From NCBI GenBank assembly GCA_902793195.1, contig CADBCS010000008.1, positions 1 to 64,000 of the forward strand: a stretch of 64,000 bases of DNA, written 5' to 3'. Source of the stretch: an uncultured Coriobacteriaceae bacterium (GTDB lineage: Bacteria; Actinomycetota; Coriobacteriia; Coriobacteriales; Atopobiaceae). The notes beneath the pieces were generated by a model that made no database searches, was not told where the DNA came from, and saw nothing but the letters and a program-made list of their open reading frames with translations. Positions 26,119 to 35,669 of this stretch are shown one piece after another; position 1 is the first letter of the stretch; every line of letters begins with the position of its first letter. A program made the translations under genes and the position numbers.

Positions 26119-27570
26119 ATGACCAAACGGCAATCGCACGACGTGATGGGGCCGATTCTCTCCAGTGGGGAGACCTCGGCCCTCGAGAAGCTGCGCGACA
26201 TCCATCCCATGCCCAGCGTGGGCATTGGCCGCGAGTCTGTATCGGACCAGCTGTACGAGGGGTTTCTCGGCGTCGACCGGGTTCCCGCGGAGCTCTATGA
26301 CAAGCTGCACGTAAAGCGCGGTCTGCGAAACTCCGATGGCTCCGGCGTGTTGGTGGGCCTTACCACCATATCCAACGTCCATGGCTACAACAAGGTCGAT
26401 GGCCGCGTAAGCCCCGACGAGGGCAGGCTCCTGCTGCGCGGCTACAACATGGAGTCCCTCGTGGAGGGATCGCAGAAGGCCGGGAGGTTTGGCTACGAGG
26501 AGGTTGCGTACCTGCTTTTGTCGGGCGCGCTGCCCAATGCCGACCAGCTTGCGGACTTCTCGGCGCGAATCGACATGCGCAGGGTGTTCCCCGAGGGGTT
26601 CCTGCACGTCTTCCCGCGTACCACGGCGTCGCATTCGGTGATGAACATCTTGCAGCGTGCGGCGCTGATCATGTATTCGTTCGACGAGACACCCGACGAC
26701 ACGTCGCCGCAGCACGAGGTGGACGTCGCCATAACGCTGCTCAGCAGGCTGCCGCGCATCGCGGCGATTGCCCAGGCGGCGCAGATGGCAGCCGACAGCG
26801 GTGAGCAGCTGGTCATTCCTCCTGCGCGCGAGGGCTATACCACGGCCGAGACGGTCCTCGACGTGCTGCACGGCAAGCATGGCTTTACCGAGGAGGAGGC
26901 CATGCTGCTCGACGTCATGCTCATGTTGCACGCCGAGCACGGTGGCGGCAACAACTCCACGTTTACCTGCCGCGTCTTGTCGTCGTCGGGCACTGACGCC
27001 TACTCGGCCTACTCGGCGGCCATCGGCTCGCTCAAGGGCCCCAAGCATGGTGGCGCGAACTACAAGGTGGGCGAGATGTTTGCCGACATCGAGCACAACG
27101 TGCAGGACTGGACGAACGACGACGAGGTCGCGAGCTATCTTGCCCGCATCCTGAGGCGTGAGGCCTTCGACGGTGCCGGACTGATCTATGGCATGGGTCA
27201 CGCCGTGTACACCATGAGTGACCCCAGGGCGCAGATCGTCAAGCGCTACGCCCGCTCTCTGGCCGAGCAGCGCGACATCGCAGACGAGCTCGACCTCATC
27301 GAGCGCGTGGAGCGCCTGGCTCCCGAGGTCATGCGCGACGTTCGTGGCATCACCAAGGCGGTGTGCGCCAACATCGACATGTACACGGGATTCGTGTACT
27401 CGATGCTGGGCGTCCCGCAGGGCATGTACACGCCCATCTTTGCCATCGCGCGCATGGCCGGCTGGGCCGCGCATCGCATGGAGGAGCTGTACGCCGCCGG
27501 TCGCATCATCCGACCTGCGTACAACAGCCTCAGCTCCGAGGTGAAGTACCTGCCGTTGGAAGACAGATAA
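26119..27570 (+). CDS. gltA: Citrate synthase
   Basis: 483-residue citrate/2-methylcitrate synthase family enzyme that condenses acetyl-CoA with oxaloacetate. The catalytic triad is readable: H274 (HAEHGGGNNST), H361 (YGMGHAVYTMSDPRA) and D420 (NIDMYTGFVYSMLG). It is about 50 residues longer than the E. coli enzyme at the N-terminus, where a polar extension precedes the fold. Its stop overlaps the start of the HAD gene (TAATG). It likely feeds glutamate synthesis in an organism that may have an incomplete cycle; that is inferred. Confidence 0.93.
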   Translation: MTKRQSHDVMGPILSSGETSALEKLRDIHPMPSVGIGRESVSDQLYEGFLGVDRVPAELYDKLHVKRGLRNSDGSGVLVGLTTISNVHGYNKVDGRVSPDEGRLLLRGYNMESLVEGSQKAGRFGYEEVAYLLLSGALPNADQLADFSARIDMRRVFPEGFLHVFPRTTASHSVMNILQRAALIMYSFDETPDDTSPQHEVDVAITLLSRLPRIAAIAQAAQMAADSGEQLVIPPAREGYTTAETVLDVLHGKHGFTEEEAMLLDVMLMLHAEHGGGNNSTFTCRVLSSSGTDAYSAYSAAIGSLKGPKHGGANYKVGEMFADIEHNVQDWTNDDEVASYLARILRREAFDGAGLIYGMGHAVYTMSDPRAQIVKRYARSLAEQRDIADELDLIERVERLAPEVMRDVRGITKAVCANIDMYTGFVYSMLGVPQGMYTPIFAIARMAGWAAHRMEELYAAGRIIRPAYNSLSSEVKYLPLEDR

Positions 27571-28391
27571 TGGCCCAGCGCTTCCTGCCGCGCATCGTGT
27601 TCGCCGATATGGACGACACGTTTTTGGACACGGGCAAGGGTGTGCCCGCTGCGAACAGGAAGCTGCTGGACGTCCTCGCCAGGCACGACGTGCCGTTTGT
27701 GCCGTGCACCGGTCGCCCCGTGAGTGCGGTGCCCGACGAGGTGCTGGCGCATCCCGCAACGCGGTTCGCGATCGGGGCCAATGGGTCGGTGGTGCACGAC
27801 GTGAGTGCCAACAGGCGCCTGCATGTGGTGGGCATGGACAAGCGCGCGGTACTCTCGCTGTACGAGCGCGTGCGCAGCGCTCAGACGACCTTCGACGTGT
27901 TTGCCGACGGCGAGGTGTACTCGGAACGCGCACGATACGAGGCCATGGGCTTGTATGGAATCGATGCCCCCAGCTTGGAGATGCTCCGGCGGGTGCGCAT
28001 TCCCGTAGACCAAAGCGTGCCGCAGATCATCGAGCGCGCATGCGTGGTCGAGAAGGTAACGTGCTTTTGGCGCACTCCCCACGATCGCGACCTGCTGCGT
28101 GAGGCCATAGGTGACGAGCGGGGCCTTTGCAGCGCGAGCGGGCACCCCAAGAACTTCGAGCTGCAGGCCGCCGGGGTGTCGAAGGGGTCCGCGCTGGGGT
28201 GGCTTTGCGCCCATTTGGGTATCGACGTGGCGGATGCGGTCGCCTTTGGCGATGCCGAGAACGACGTGAGCATGCTGGAGGTTGCGGGTGACGGAGTTGC
28301 CGTGGCAAACGCGATTCCGCGCGTGCTCGAGGTGGCCGACCACGTGACGCTCGACTGCAATCACGCCGGTGTCGCGCACTATCTCCTGTGA
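27570..28391 (+). CDS. Cof-type HAD hydrolase
   Basis: 273 residues of the HAD-IIB (Cof) subfamily, cytosolic sugar-phosphate or cofactor phosphatases. Motif I is DMDDTFLD (nucleophile D13, acid D15), a variant of DxDGT with aspartate in place of glycine; motif III lysine is in VSKGSALGWL and motif IV is AFGDAENDVSML. A C2-type cap lies between. The start overlaps the citrate synthase stop, so they are co-translated. Substrate unknown. Confidence 0.88.
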   Translation: MAQRFLPRIVFADMDDTFLDTGKGVPAANRKLLDVLARHDVPFVPCTGRPVSAVPDEVLAHPATRFAIGANGSVVHDVSANRRLHVVGMDKRAVLSLYERVRSAQTTFDVFADGEVYSERARYEAMGLYGIDAPSLEMLRRVRIPVDQSVPQIIERACVVEKVTCFWRTPHDRDLLREAIGDERGLCSASGHPKNFELQAAGVSKGSALGWLCAHLGIDVADAVAFGDAENDVSMLEVAGDGVAVANAIPRVLEVADHVTLDCNHAGVAHYLL

Positions 28392-28441
28392 GAGGGGAGA
28401 GTGGGTGAGCAAGGGCCCTGGCCCCTCCCATGCCAACAGAG

Positions 28442-28490
28442 AGGCGCCCCCCGTGCGGACGTTTACGGTCCTTGACACGGGGGGGCGCCT
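28442..28490. terminator. Bidirectional terminator between HAD and lysozyme genes
   Basis: AGGCGCCCCCCGTG (28442-28455) pairs with CACGGGGGGGCGCCT (28476-28490), then TTCGTT. It lies between convergent genes. Confidence 0.75.
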
Positions 28491-28509
28491 TCGTTGCGTG
28501 TTGATGCGC

Positions 28510-31176
28510 TTAGCCCTGGTACTTCCTCCACTCGCTTGCGGTGCCATAGAAGATGTCGGCGTCAAGCTCGTTGTAGCCGCCGTTGTTGGGCTTGGGGTTC
28601 ACGAATCCGTACTGGTGGATCTTGGCGTACGACCCCCAGGAGCCCCAGCCACGCGATGATTGCCAGGGATTGCTCAGATAGCCTTGGTAGATCACCTCGG
28701 CGTAGGCGTACTCGGCTCCCCACAGCGGGTACGTCTTGGAGACCGACGACCAATTGTACTCGTTGGTGACGTTCTTGCTGGTGTAGAGGAGAGGTGTGCC
28801 GCCATACAGGCGCTTGAGCTCGTCGAGGAACGTCTTGCACCAGGCAACGTCCACGCCGGTCTCGAACTTGCCGTTGCCCTGTCCCTCCCAGTCGAGGCAT
28901 GCGATGGCACGACCCTTGTAGGACTTGATGGCGTCGTAGAACGACCGGGCCTCCGCCTTGGCGTCGAGGCCGTTGGCATAGTGGTAGAAGCCGATGAGCT
29001 TGCCGCTGTTGAGTGCCCTGTCGGCCATCGACTTGTATTCCGGGTTCCACACGGTGCCGTCGTAGCCCTCGGTCGCCTTGATGATGACGAAGTCGGCGGT
29101 TAGGCTCGAGGTGTTGATGCCCTTCTGCCAACCGGAGATGTCGACGCCGTGGAGCACGTTTCCGCTGGCGACCGCCTTGAGGTACTTGTAGGGTTCGCCA
29201 GTCGAGCCTGGCTTTCCATGGCTGGTTGCCATGATCTTGACCTGGATGGCCTCGATGGGATGGCCGCTGGAGTCGGAGCCCGCCGCCGCGCCGTTCTTGG
29301 CCCAGTCCAGCCAGCCAACCTTGGCGATGTGGACGCGATACCACACGTTGTAGTGCTTGGATACGTTGCCGCTGAACCTAAAGCGAACGGCCGTGAGGTT
29401 CTTGCCGGCGATGCCCGCGGCGCTCCCGTTGTACTTCCAGTCCTGCCAGCTGCCACCGTCGGAACATGTGGAGTAGGCGATGCCGCCAAGGTCGCCAAAC
29501 GAGAGGTTGGCCGAGACCTGCTGCACGCGCGCCTTGACGCCGGTCTTACCGGCGGTGCTGCCGTTGCTGACGGCGCCCTGCCACCCGCCATCCTTGAGGT
29601 TGGCGGAATACCATACCGAGAGGTCCCCCACATAGGGCATCGGTACGTTCGCGTCGTCGTTGGAGGGCGCTGCCCCGCCCTTCTTGACCAGCCGCACCTG
29701 GATTGCCTCCATGCGATAAGACAGGCCGCTCGAGCCGGACTTCTCGCCGTTCTTGGCCCACTGGAGCCAGCCGAGTCGCTGGACATGCGAGCGGTAGTAG
29801 ACGTCGTACTCGTTGGCTGCGTCACCGGTGAGTTCCATGACGATCGCCTCGAGGCGGAGTCTCCTGCCCGTCGTGCCGGAGACGTCGCCGTTTGCGGACC
29901 AGTCCTGCCAGCCGATCTTCTGTACGTGCGTCTTGTAGCGAATGCCGCCCGATGCGTTTTGGAGCTTGATGCGGATGCCCTCGACGCGCAGGGACCGGCC
30001 GCTCGTGCCACCGATCTTGCCGTCGGTCACCCAGTTCATCCAGCCCTCGCGTTGCACGTGGGCACGGTAGGTGACGCCTGCGCCCTCGGCTTGCGTCGTG
30101 AGGGTGTCGTCGCCCTTGCCCTGTTGCTCGGTGGTGAGGTCGGGGATGGCCGTCGCCTCGACCTCCGTGCCCTGGGTCTCCAGCTTCTTCTGCTCCTGCT
30201 CGGTTGCAGATTCCTGGCTGGTCTCGGCATCCTGCTCGGGTGCGGGTATGTAGGCCGGAAGCTTGGTCTGCTCCCCGTCCTGACCCTCCAGGCCTTCCGT
30301 CGTCTCGGTGCCGTCCTCGGCATCGTCGCCTGTGGCGTCGGGTGCCGGATCGTCCTTGTCCTGCAGCGTCACCTCCACGTCCACGACGGGAGACACCTCG
30401 GAACCGGCATTCTCGCCGTTCTTGGCCCAGCCCAGCCAGCCCTCCGCCTGGGTGCGCATGCGGTACCAAACGTCGTAGCGCTCGGAGAGCTCGTCGGAGA
30501 GCCGCACCTGCAGCACCGAGATGCCCTCGTCGACCGTGGCGACCGCGCCGTCCTCGAGCCACTCGTCGTCGCCCTCCTTGGCGACTTGAGACTGGTCGTC
30601 TGCGGGCGCCTGGTCGGTGTCCGCCTCGGCGTCGGCGGCTGGCTTCGAGCCTTCGGCTTGGGTGTCGGCCGCGTCGCCTGTGCCCTCGGCAGCTTGGTCG
30701 GTCGCCTTAGGTTCGCTGGCGGCATCGGAGTCGGGCTTGCTCTTGTCCTGCGACTTGTCCTCGTCCCTCCATGCGCTGGTGGCGCTGCGGACGCGGTACT
30801 GGATGCCCGTCCGCTCCTCGTCGAGCTTGAGCTCGAGGGTGTCGAACGCCTTTGGCTCCTGTGACTCGTTCTCTTTCTGATCCTCCGCCTGACTCTCTGT
30901 CTGGTCCTCCGTCTTGCCCTCCGCCTGCTCGTCGGCGGCGGGCGTCACCTGTGCGGTGGCCTTGGGGTCATAAGAGGCCCAGGTGGTCTCGTCCTCGCTG
31001 TCGAGCTGCTCGGCTCCCAGTGCATGGGTACGATACAACGCCTTGGGAACCGCTTGGGCACTGACTTGCTCTCCTGCGTTCTCGATCGCCTCGGCCAACC
31101 CAATGGCTGGCACGCTTCCCACGCACAGCACCGCCGTAAGGGCTAGCGCGAGCGCACGCGTGAGCTTCTTTGCCAT
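28510..31176 (-). CDS. Secreted GH25 lysozyme with ChW repeats
   Basis: 888 residues. Signal peptide (1-about 28), an acidic Gln/Glu/Asp-rich stretch (about 60-215), seven Clostridial hydrophobic W (ChW) repeats (about 240-660; e.g. HVQKIGWQDWSANG, HIAKVGWLDWAKNG) and a C-terminal GH25 muramidase with D679 (HGVDISGWQ) and the D762-W-E764 active-site motif. ChW repeats bind cell-surface or extracellular ligands, so the enzyme is probably a wall-associated autolysin. AGGAGGTG precedes ATG 31176. Monocistronic. Confidence 0.9.
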   Translation of the reverse strand: MAKKLTRALALALTAVLCVGSVPAIGLAEAIENAGEQVSAQAVPKALYRTHALGAEQLDSEDETTWASYDPKATAQVTPAADEQAEGKTEDQTESQAEDQKENESQEPKAFDTLELKLDEERTGIQYRVRSATSAWRDEDKSQDKSKPDSDAASEPKATDQAAEGTGDAADTQAEGSKPAADAEADTDQAPADDQSQVAKEGDDEWLEDGAVATVDEGISVLQVRLSDELSERYDVWYRMRTQAEGWLGWAKNGENAGSEVSPVVDVEVTLQDKDDPAPDATGDDAEDGTETTEGLEGQDGEQTKLPAYIPAPEQDAETSQESATEQEQKKLETQGTEVEATAIPDLTTEQQGKGDDTLTTQAEGAGVTYRAHVQREGWMNWVTDGKIGGTSGRSLRVEGIRIKLQNASGGIRYKTHVQKIGWQDWSANGDVSGTTGRRLRLEAIVMELTGDAANEYDVYYRSHVQRLGWLQWAKNGEKSGSSGLSYRMEAIQVRLVKKGGAAPSNDDANVPMPYVGDLSVWYSANLKDGGWQGAVSNGSTAGKTGVKARVQQVSANLSFGDLGGIAYSTCSDGGSWQDWKYNGSAAGIAGKNLTAVRFRFSGNVSKHYNVWYRVHIAKVGWLDWAKNGAAAGSDSSGHPIEAIQVKIMATSHGKPGSTGEPYKYLKAVASGNVLHGVDISGWQKGINTSSLTADFVIIKATEGYDGTVWNPEYKSMADRALNSGKLIGFYHYANGLDAKAEARSFYDAIKSYKGRAIACLDWEGQGNGKFETGVDVAWCKTFLDELKRLYGGTPLLYTSKNVTNEYNWSSVSKTYPLWGAEYAYAEVIYQGYLSNPWQSSRGWGSWGSYAKIHQYGFVNPKPNNGGYNELDADIFYGTASEWRKYQG

Positions 31177-31274
31177 ATGGCACCTCCTACGATTGATCTA
31201 CGAGCCCTACCAGCCTAGCACAGGGGTTGATGAATGCATAACATGCCTACAAGACTCTACGGCGCCATAAGGAA

Positions 31275-31297
31275 GCCGCCCCGACGCGCGAGGCGGC
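31275..31297 (-). terminator. Hairpin after rlmKL
   Basis: GCCGCC (31275-31280) pairs with GGCGGC (31292-31297), followed on the minus strand by TTCCTTA. A weak terminator candidate for the minus-strand rlmKL gene. Confidence 0.45.
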
Positions 31298-31323
31298 ATG
31301 GCGTGCGGTGCGTTGGCCAAGCG

Positions 31324-33576
31324 CTAGACCTGGCTCGAGCGGCGGACGAGGAAGGCGTGATGGATGCGTCTGTTGCGAGAGAAGTCCTCGGGAATGGTTT
31401 TGTCGGTTATGTCCTCGAGCTCCACGCCCGCGCGCCCGAGCGTTTGCAGGTCGGGCTTGAACGTGCGCAGGTTGCAGGAGAACACGCAGGTGCCGTCGCG
31501 TGTGAGCAGGCGTGACAGGTCGATGATGAGCTCGGCATGGTCGCGCTGCACGTCGAAGGAGCGCCTTCCCATGCGGCTGGAGTTGGAGAACGTGGGGACG
31601 TCGCAGAATATCAGGTCCCAACGGTTCTTGGTGTGCCTTTGTTCGTTGACCCACCTCACGACGTCGGCCTGCACGTATTCGTGCTCTATCCCCACAAAGC
31701 CGTTGTGGGCCATGTTGCGTCGTGCCCAGTCCAAATACGTCTTGGAGAGGTCGACCGTCGTCGTGTGCTTTGCCCCTCCGTCGGCTGCGTAGCAGGTGGC
31801 GGTGCCGGTGTAGGCAAAGAGGTTGAGGAATCGCTTGGAGCCCTTGGTCTGCTTGGCCATCTCGCGTAGCATCGCACGCGTCGTGCGATGGTCCAGGAAG
31901 ATGCCGCAGTCCAGATAGGACGAGAAGTTCACCTCGAAGGCCAGGCCGCCCTCGTCGATGAGGTGGCCGCCGGGCGCGATGGGAGTTGGGGCGTCCTTGC
32001 GCCCGGAGTTGCCGCGCGGACGTGGCGGCACTCCCTTTGCCTCCTGTGCGTACTGGGAGCCACCGCGTGCCTTGCGTCGCACGCGCAGGTACACGTCGCG
32101 TGGATTGACGTCGAGCACGACTGGCGCAATGGTGAGCACGTCCACGAGCCTGCTCTGGGCGAGGGTGGGGTCAATGCCCTTGGGCGCGGCATACTCCGAG
32201 ACGAGCAGCCACCGTCGCCCGTCTGACATGCCCGTGGCTGGGTCGGTGCCCTGGTAGAGGTCGATGGAGACGGCGTAGTCGGGCAGGTCGGTGTCGTAGA
32301 CGCGGTAGCAGCTCACTTCCTCCCGTCGCGCCCACTTTGCCCGCAGCTTTGCAGCCTTCCTGAGGCGTGCGGCAAACTGGTCGCTGGTGGGCACCAGGAC
32401 CGGCACCTCCGTATCGGGCGTCAGGCTGACCCGGGCGAGCGTGGCCAGTTTGCCAGCCATGTCGAAGGCGTCGAGCGTGAGGTCTTGCTGGCCAAGGCGC
32501 GTGTGCACGCTCTGCTGCGGCTCGCGTCCCAAATACGCCTTTGCAAGGGCGTCTCGGGATGCCATGGACACACGCGTGGCATCCATGTCGTCGGCGAGCC
32601 TCTGCACGGCGGCAAGCGTTGCCGCCTCTTGCGCGAGGTCGGCATCGGTGGCGTGCGAGAGGTCGCATGCCACTATGCCACCTGTTGGGCGCTCGTCCGC
32701 GGAGATGCGGGAGAGCGACCGTATGCCCACGTCCAGACCGCATGCGCGAAGCGCGTTGCGCAGGCGCGAGACGCGCCCGGACGCTTCGCACGTTACCAGC
32801 AACCGGGCATCTGCGTCCGTGCGCTCCTGGTTGCGCGCGGCTTCCACCTCGTCGTCCCAAGCTTGCTCGTCGAACAGTCCCCATCGCCTGAGGCCCCATC
32901 GCACGCGAAGGAGGCCGGGCGCCTTGTGCGCGCAGAGCAGCCCCGCCTCGATGGCGATCGTCGAGGGAGTGGGGGAGGCATCCACGAGCAGTGCCCCGTC
33001 CTTCTGGCACGTTGCCTGCCAGCCGCCGAGTGACAGCAGTGCGGCGGCGTAGTCCGGCCTCAGTCCCTGCGTCGCGCCCGCGTGCTGATAGCCGCGCATG
33101 AACAGGGGGTCTCCCACCAGGTCGATCCCCAGCGTAACGTGCGTCTTCGAGAGGCGCGCGACAACGCGGACGTCCGGGCGTCGTGCGTCCACCATGGGGC
33201 GGCGCCCCGTCGCCGACATCATGTGGTCTACCAGCGCATCCTTTGTGCGAAGCGCCACGAACTGGGAGTTCCTGAGCTTCTCGTTGGTGCCCGAGGCAAA
33301 CACCGCGAACGTCGCGCCCTCCGGTATGTGCCGCTCCCACTCCACGTCGCGCGCCCCGTCGTACAGCTCGTCGGCGTCTGCCGCGCTACGACGTGCGACG
33401 ACCGCCACCACGCGCGAGGCGAGGTGCGAGCGCAGGCATACCCTAAAGGCAGACGAAGTTGGCCCCTCGAACGCCACTTGGCCTTGCAGCGGGCGAACTC
33501 GGGGCGTATCCATACTCAAGAGCTCGTTGGCGAGCAGTCGCTCGAAGCCAGTCGGGCATGTGGTATAGAACTCCAT
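31324..33576 (-). CDS. rlmKL: RlmKL-like 23S rRNA methyltransferase with degenerate RlmL half
   Basis: 750 residues, the length of the fused RlmK/RlmL enzyme that methylates G2069 and G2445 (E. coli numbering). An N-terminal THUMP region is followed by a first Rossmann domain whose SAM motif reads DASPTPST (199-206) in place of DPxCGSGT and whose NPPY motif is replaced by ACDLSH (303-308), so this half is probably inactive. The C-terminal RlmK half is intact: LNLFAYTGTATCYAA and D659-VPTFSNSSRM. ATG 33576 has AGAGAGGTG upstream; an in-frame ATG at 33663 does not. Confidence 0.85.
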   Translation of the reverse strand: MEFYTTCPTGFERLLANELLSMDTPRVRPLQGQVAFEGPTSSAFRVCLRSHLASRVVAVVARRSAADADELYDGARDVEWERHIPEGATFAVFASGTNEKLRNSQFVALRTKDALVDHMMSATGRRPMVDARRPDVRVVARLSKTHVTLGIDLVGDPLFMRGYQHAGATQGLRPDYAAALLSLGGWQATCQKDGALLVDASPTPSTIAIEAGLLCAHKAPGLLRVRWGLRRWGLFDEQAWDDEVEAARNQERTDADARLLVTCEASGRVSRLRNALRACGLDVGIRSLSRISADERPTGGIVACDLSHATDADLAQEAATLAAVQRLADDMDATRVSMASRDALAKAYLGREPQQSVHTRLGQQDLTLDAFDMAGKLATLARVSLTPDTEVPVLVPTSDQFAARLRKAAKLRAKWARREEVSCYRVYDTDLPDYAVSIDLYQGTDPATGMSDGRRWLLVSEYAAPKGIDPTLAQSRLVDVLTIAPVVLDVNPRDVYLRVRRKARGGSQYAQEAKGVPPRPRGNSGRKDAPTPIAPGGHLIDEGGLAFEVNFSSYLDCGIFLDHRTTRAMLREMAKQTKGSKRFLNLFAYTGTATCYAADGGAKHTTTVDLSKTYLDWARRNMAHNGFVGIEHEYVQADVVRWVNEQRHTKNRWDLIFCDVPTFSNSSRMGRRSFDVQRDHAELIIDLSRLLTRDGTCVFSCNLRTFKPDLQTLGRAGVELEDITDKTIPEDFSRNRRIHHAFLVRRSSQV

Positions 33577-33783
33577 GGGACACCTCTCTGCTCGAAATGA
33601 TATGGGTCCTGTGTGGACGAACCCCCTCCAAGGTTGGCAAAAAAACCGTCCCCCTGTCAACAACAGCCGCCGACCATTACCTGAAGGTTACTTTGCGGTC
33701 CAGTGGCTAAAATCGACCTAGGTATGGCAAATCGTGCGGTCGCGACGGGCGCCGCCGAGCAAAGAGTTTGGAGGGCTGCAGCT

Positions 33784-35505
33784 ATGGACGCAGAAGTTCA
33801 GGCCAGGATTGACGAGTGGCAAGAGAAGGTTACCATCCCCGATCTTAAGCAGGAGCTTGATGAGCTCATCGCCGCGGGCGACGAGGACAAGCTGTTCGAC
33901 GCGTTCTATCGTAGCCTCGAGTTCGGCACCGCCGGTCTCCGTGGCACGCTGGGCGTTGGCACCAACCGCATGAACGAGTACGTTGTCGCGCAGGCCACCA
34001 AGGGCGTTGCCGACTACCTCAACGCACACTACGAGAACCCCACGCTCGCGCTCGCTCGCGACTCGCGCCTCAAGGGCGAGGAGTTCCAGAAGGTCGCCGC
34101 CGGCGTTCTCGCCGCCAATGGCGTCAAGGTGTACGTGTACCCGCGCATCGAGCCGGTCCCCACGCTTTCGTTCGCCGTCCGCTACCTCAAGACCAGCGCC
34201 GGTATCGTTCTCACCGCCTCCCACAATCCTGCGCCTTACAACGGTTACAAGGTTTACAACGACAACGGCGGCCAGATCGCCAACGAGGCCGCTGACGAGA
34301 TCAGCGCCACCATCGCCAAGGTCAACCCCTTCGACGTCGAGATCATGGACTTCGACGAGGCTCTGGAGAAGGGCCTGGTCGTTTGGACGCCCGAGGAGGT
34401 CATCGACAACTTCATCGCCGACGTCAAGAAGGTCTCGGTACCGGGCTTCAAGGCTGCCGATGGCTACAAGGTCGTCTACACCCCGCTCAACGGCACCGGC
34501 ATGGAGTGCGTGACCAAGATCCTCAAGGAGATCGGTGTCACCGACGTGTCCGTGGTCGAGGAGCAGAAGGACCCGGATGGCAACTTCCCCACCTGCCAGT
34601 ATCCCAACCCCGAGTTCCGCGAGGCACTCGAGCTCGCGCTCAAGCTCGCCGACGAGGTCAAGCCCAACCTGCTGGTTGCGACCGACCCCGACGCCGACCG
34701 CATGGGCACCGCCATTCCTCACGACGGCGACTACGTCCTCATCTCGGGCAACGAGATGGGCGTCCTGCTCATGGACTGGCTGGCGCAGCAGGCCGAGAAG
34801 AACGGCGAGGACGTTAAGGCCAAGGTGGGCGTGACCACCATCGTGTCCTCCTCCATGCCCGACGCGCTCGCCAAGGACTGGGGCTTCGAGGTCCGCCGCG
34901 TGCTCACCGGCTTCAAGTTCATCGGTGACCAGATCGACCAGCTCAAGGACGCAGGCGAGGAAGATCGCTATCTCATGGGCTTCGAGGAGTCCTACGGCTA
35001 CCTGGCCGGCACGCATGCCCGTGACAAGGACGCCATCGTCGCGACGATGCTGGCCGTCGAGATGGCCTCCGACTACGCCGCCCGCGGCATGGACCTCTAT
35101 GAGGCCATGGAGGAGCTGTACAAGAAGTATGGCTACTATCTCAACGGCACCGTCAACGCGAGCTTCCCGGGTGCCTCCGGCGCCGAGAAGATGGCCAACA
35201 TCATGCAGGGCCTGCGCGACAACCCGCCCACCGAGCTCGCTGGCTACAAGGTCGTCGGCGTGACCGACTACGGCCAGGGCGTCGAGATGCCGCGCGTCGG
35301 TGGCCTGCAGAAGGAGGCCGCTCAGGTGCTGCCCGCCACCAACGTCATCGAGTTCCGTCTCGAGGACGACAACAAGATCATCTTCCGTCCCTCCGGCACC
35401 GAGCCCAAGGTCAAGGCATACCTGTTCTCCAAGGGTGCCACGCGTGCCGAGTCCGAGGCCGTGCGCGACAAGCTGCAGGCTGCTTCCGAGGCTGTTCTCT
35501 CGTAG
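33784..35505 (+). CDS. pgm: Phosphoglucomutase/phosphomannomutase
   Basis: 573 residues of the alpha-D-phosphohexomutase family (PgcA type). Phosphoserine S146 in TASHNP, Mg-binding DPDADR (301-306), sugar-binding GFEESYGYL and phosphate-binding RPSGTEPKVK are all present. It interconverts glucose-1- and glucose-6-phosphate and so supplies glucose-1-phosphate to RmlA of the surface cluster. GGAGGG lies eight bases before ATG 33784; upstream in-frame ATGs have no such site. Divergent from rlmKL. Confidence 0.94.
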   Translation: MDAEVQARIDEWQEKVTIPDLKQELDELIAAGDEDKLFDAFYRSLEFGTAGLRGTLGVGTNRMNEYVVAQATKGVADYLNAHYENPTLALARDSRLKGEEFQKVAAGVLAANGVKVYVYPRIEPVPTLSFAVRYLKTSAGIVLTASHNPAPYNGYKVYNDNGGQIANEAADEISATIAKVNPFDVEIMDFDEALEKGLVVWTPEEVIDNFIADVKKVSVPGFKAADGYKVVYTPLNGTGMECVTKILKEIGVTDVSVVEEQKDPDGNFPTCQYPNPEFREALELALKLADEVKPNLLVATDPDADRMGTAIPHDGDYVLISGNEMGVLLMDWLAQQAEKNGEDVKAKVGVTTIVSSSMPDALAKDWGFEVRRVLTGFKFIGDQIDQLKDAGEEDRYLMGFEESYGYLAGTHARDKDAIVATMLAVEMASDYAARGMDLYEAMEELYKKYGYYLNGTVNASFPGASGAEKMANIMQGLRDNPPTELAGYKVVGVTDYGQGVEMPRVGGLQKEAAQVLPATNVIEFRLEDDNKIIFRPSGTEPKVKAYLFSKGATRAESEAVRDKLQAASEAVLS

Positions 35506-35544
35506 CTTGAGTGTCCACGCCACCTCGTGATGTGAGGTGAAGAC

Positions 35545-35579
35545 AGAGCGGTCCCCGATTGGAGGGACCGCTCTTTTTT
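35545..35579 (+). terminator. pgm terminator
   Basis: AGAGCGGTCCC (35545-35555) pairs with GGGACCGCTCT (35564-35574), followed by TTTTT. A small CACCTC/GAGGTG hairpin lies just before it. Confidence 0.92.
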
Positions 35580-35595
35580 ACGCGTGGCCGCGCGC

Positions 35596-35645
35596 AAAAA
35601 GGGGACGCCCCCGAAAAGACCTTGTCTTGCCGGGGGCGTCCCCTT
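35596..35645 (-). terminator. Terminator of the C39-like gene
   Basis: GGGGACGCCCCCG (35601-35613) pairs with CGGGGGCGTCCCC (35631-35643). The minus strand continues with TTTTT, so it ends the gene at 35670-36995. Confidence 0.88.
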
Positions 35646-35669
35646 TGCTGTTTGAGCGCTGCGCTTGCG

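Noticed and set aside
28510..28660. Frameshift at the lysozyme C-terminus
   Set aside because: The GH25 domain reads continuously to its stop with the normal ending; the alternative frame overlap is only antisense or shifted noise.
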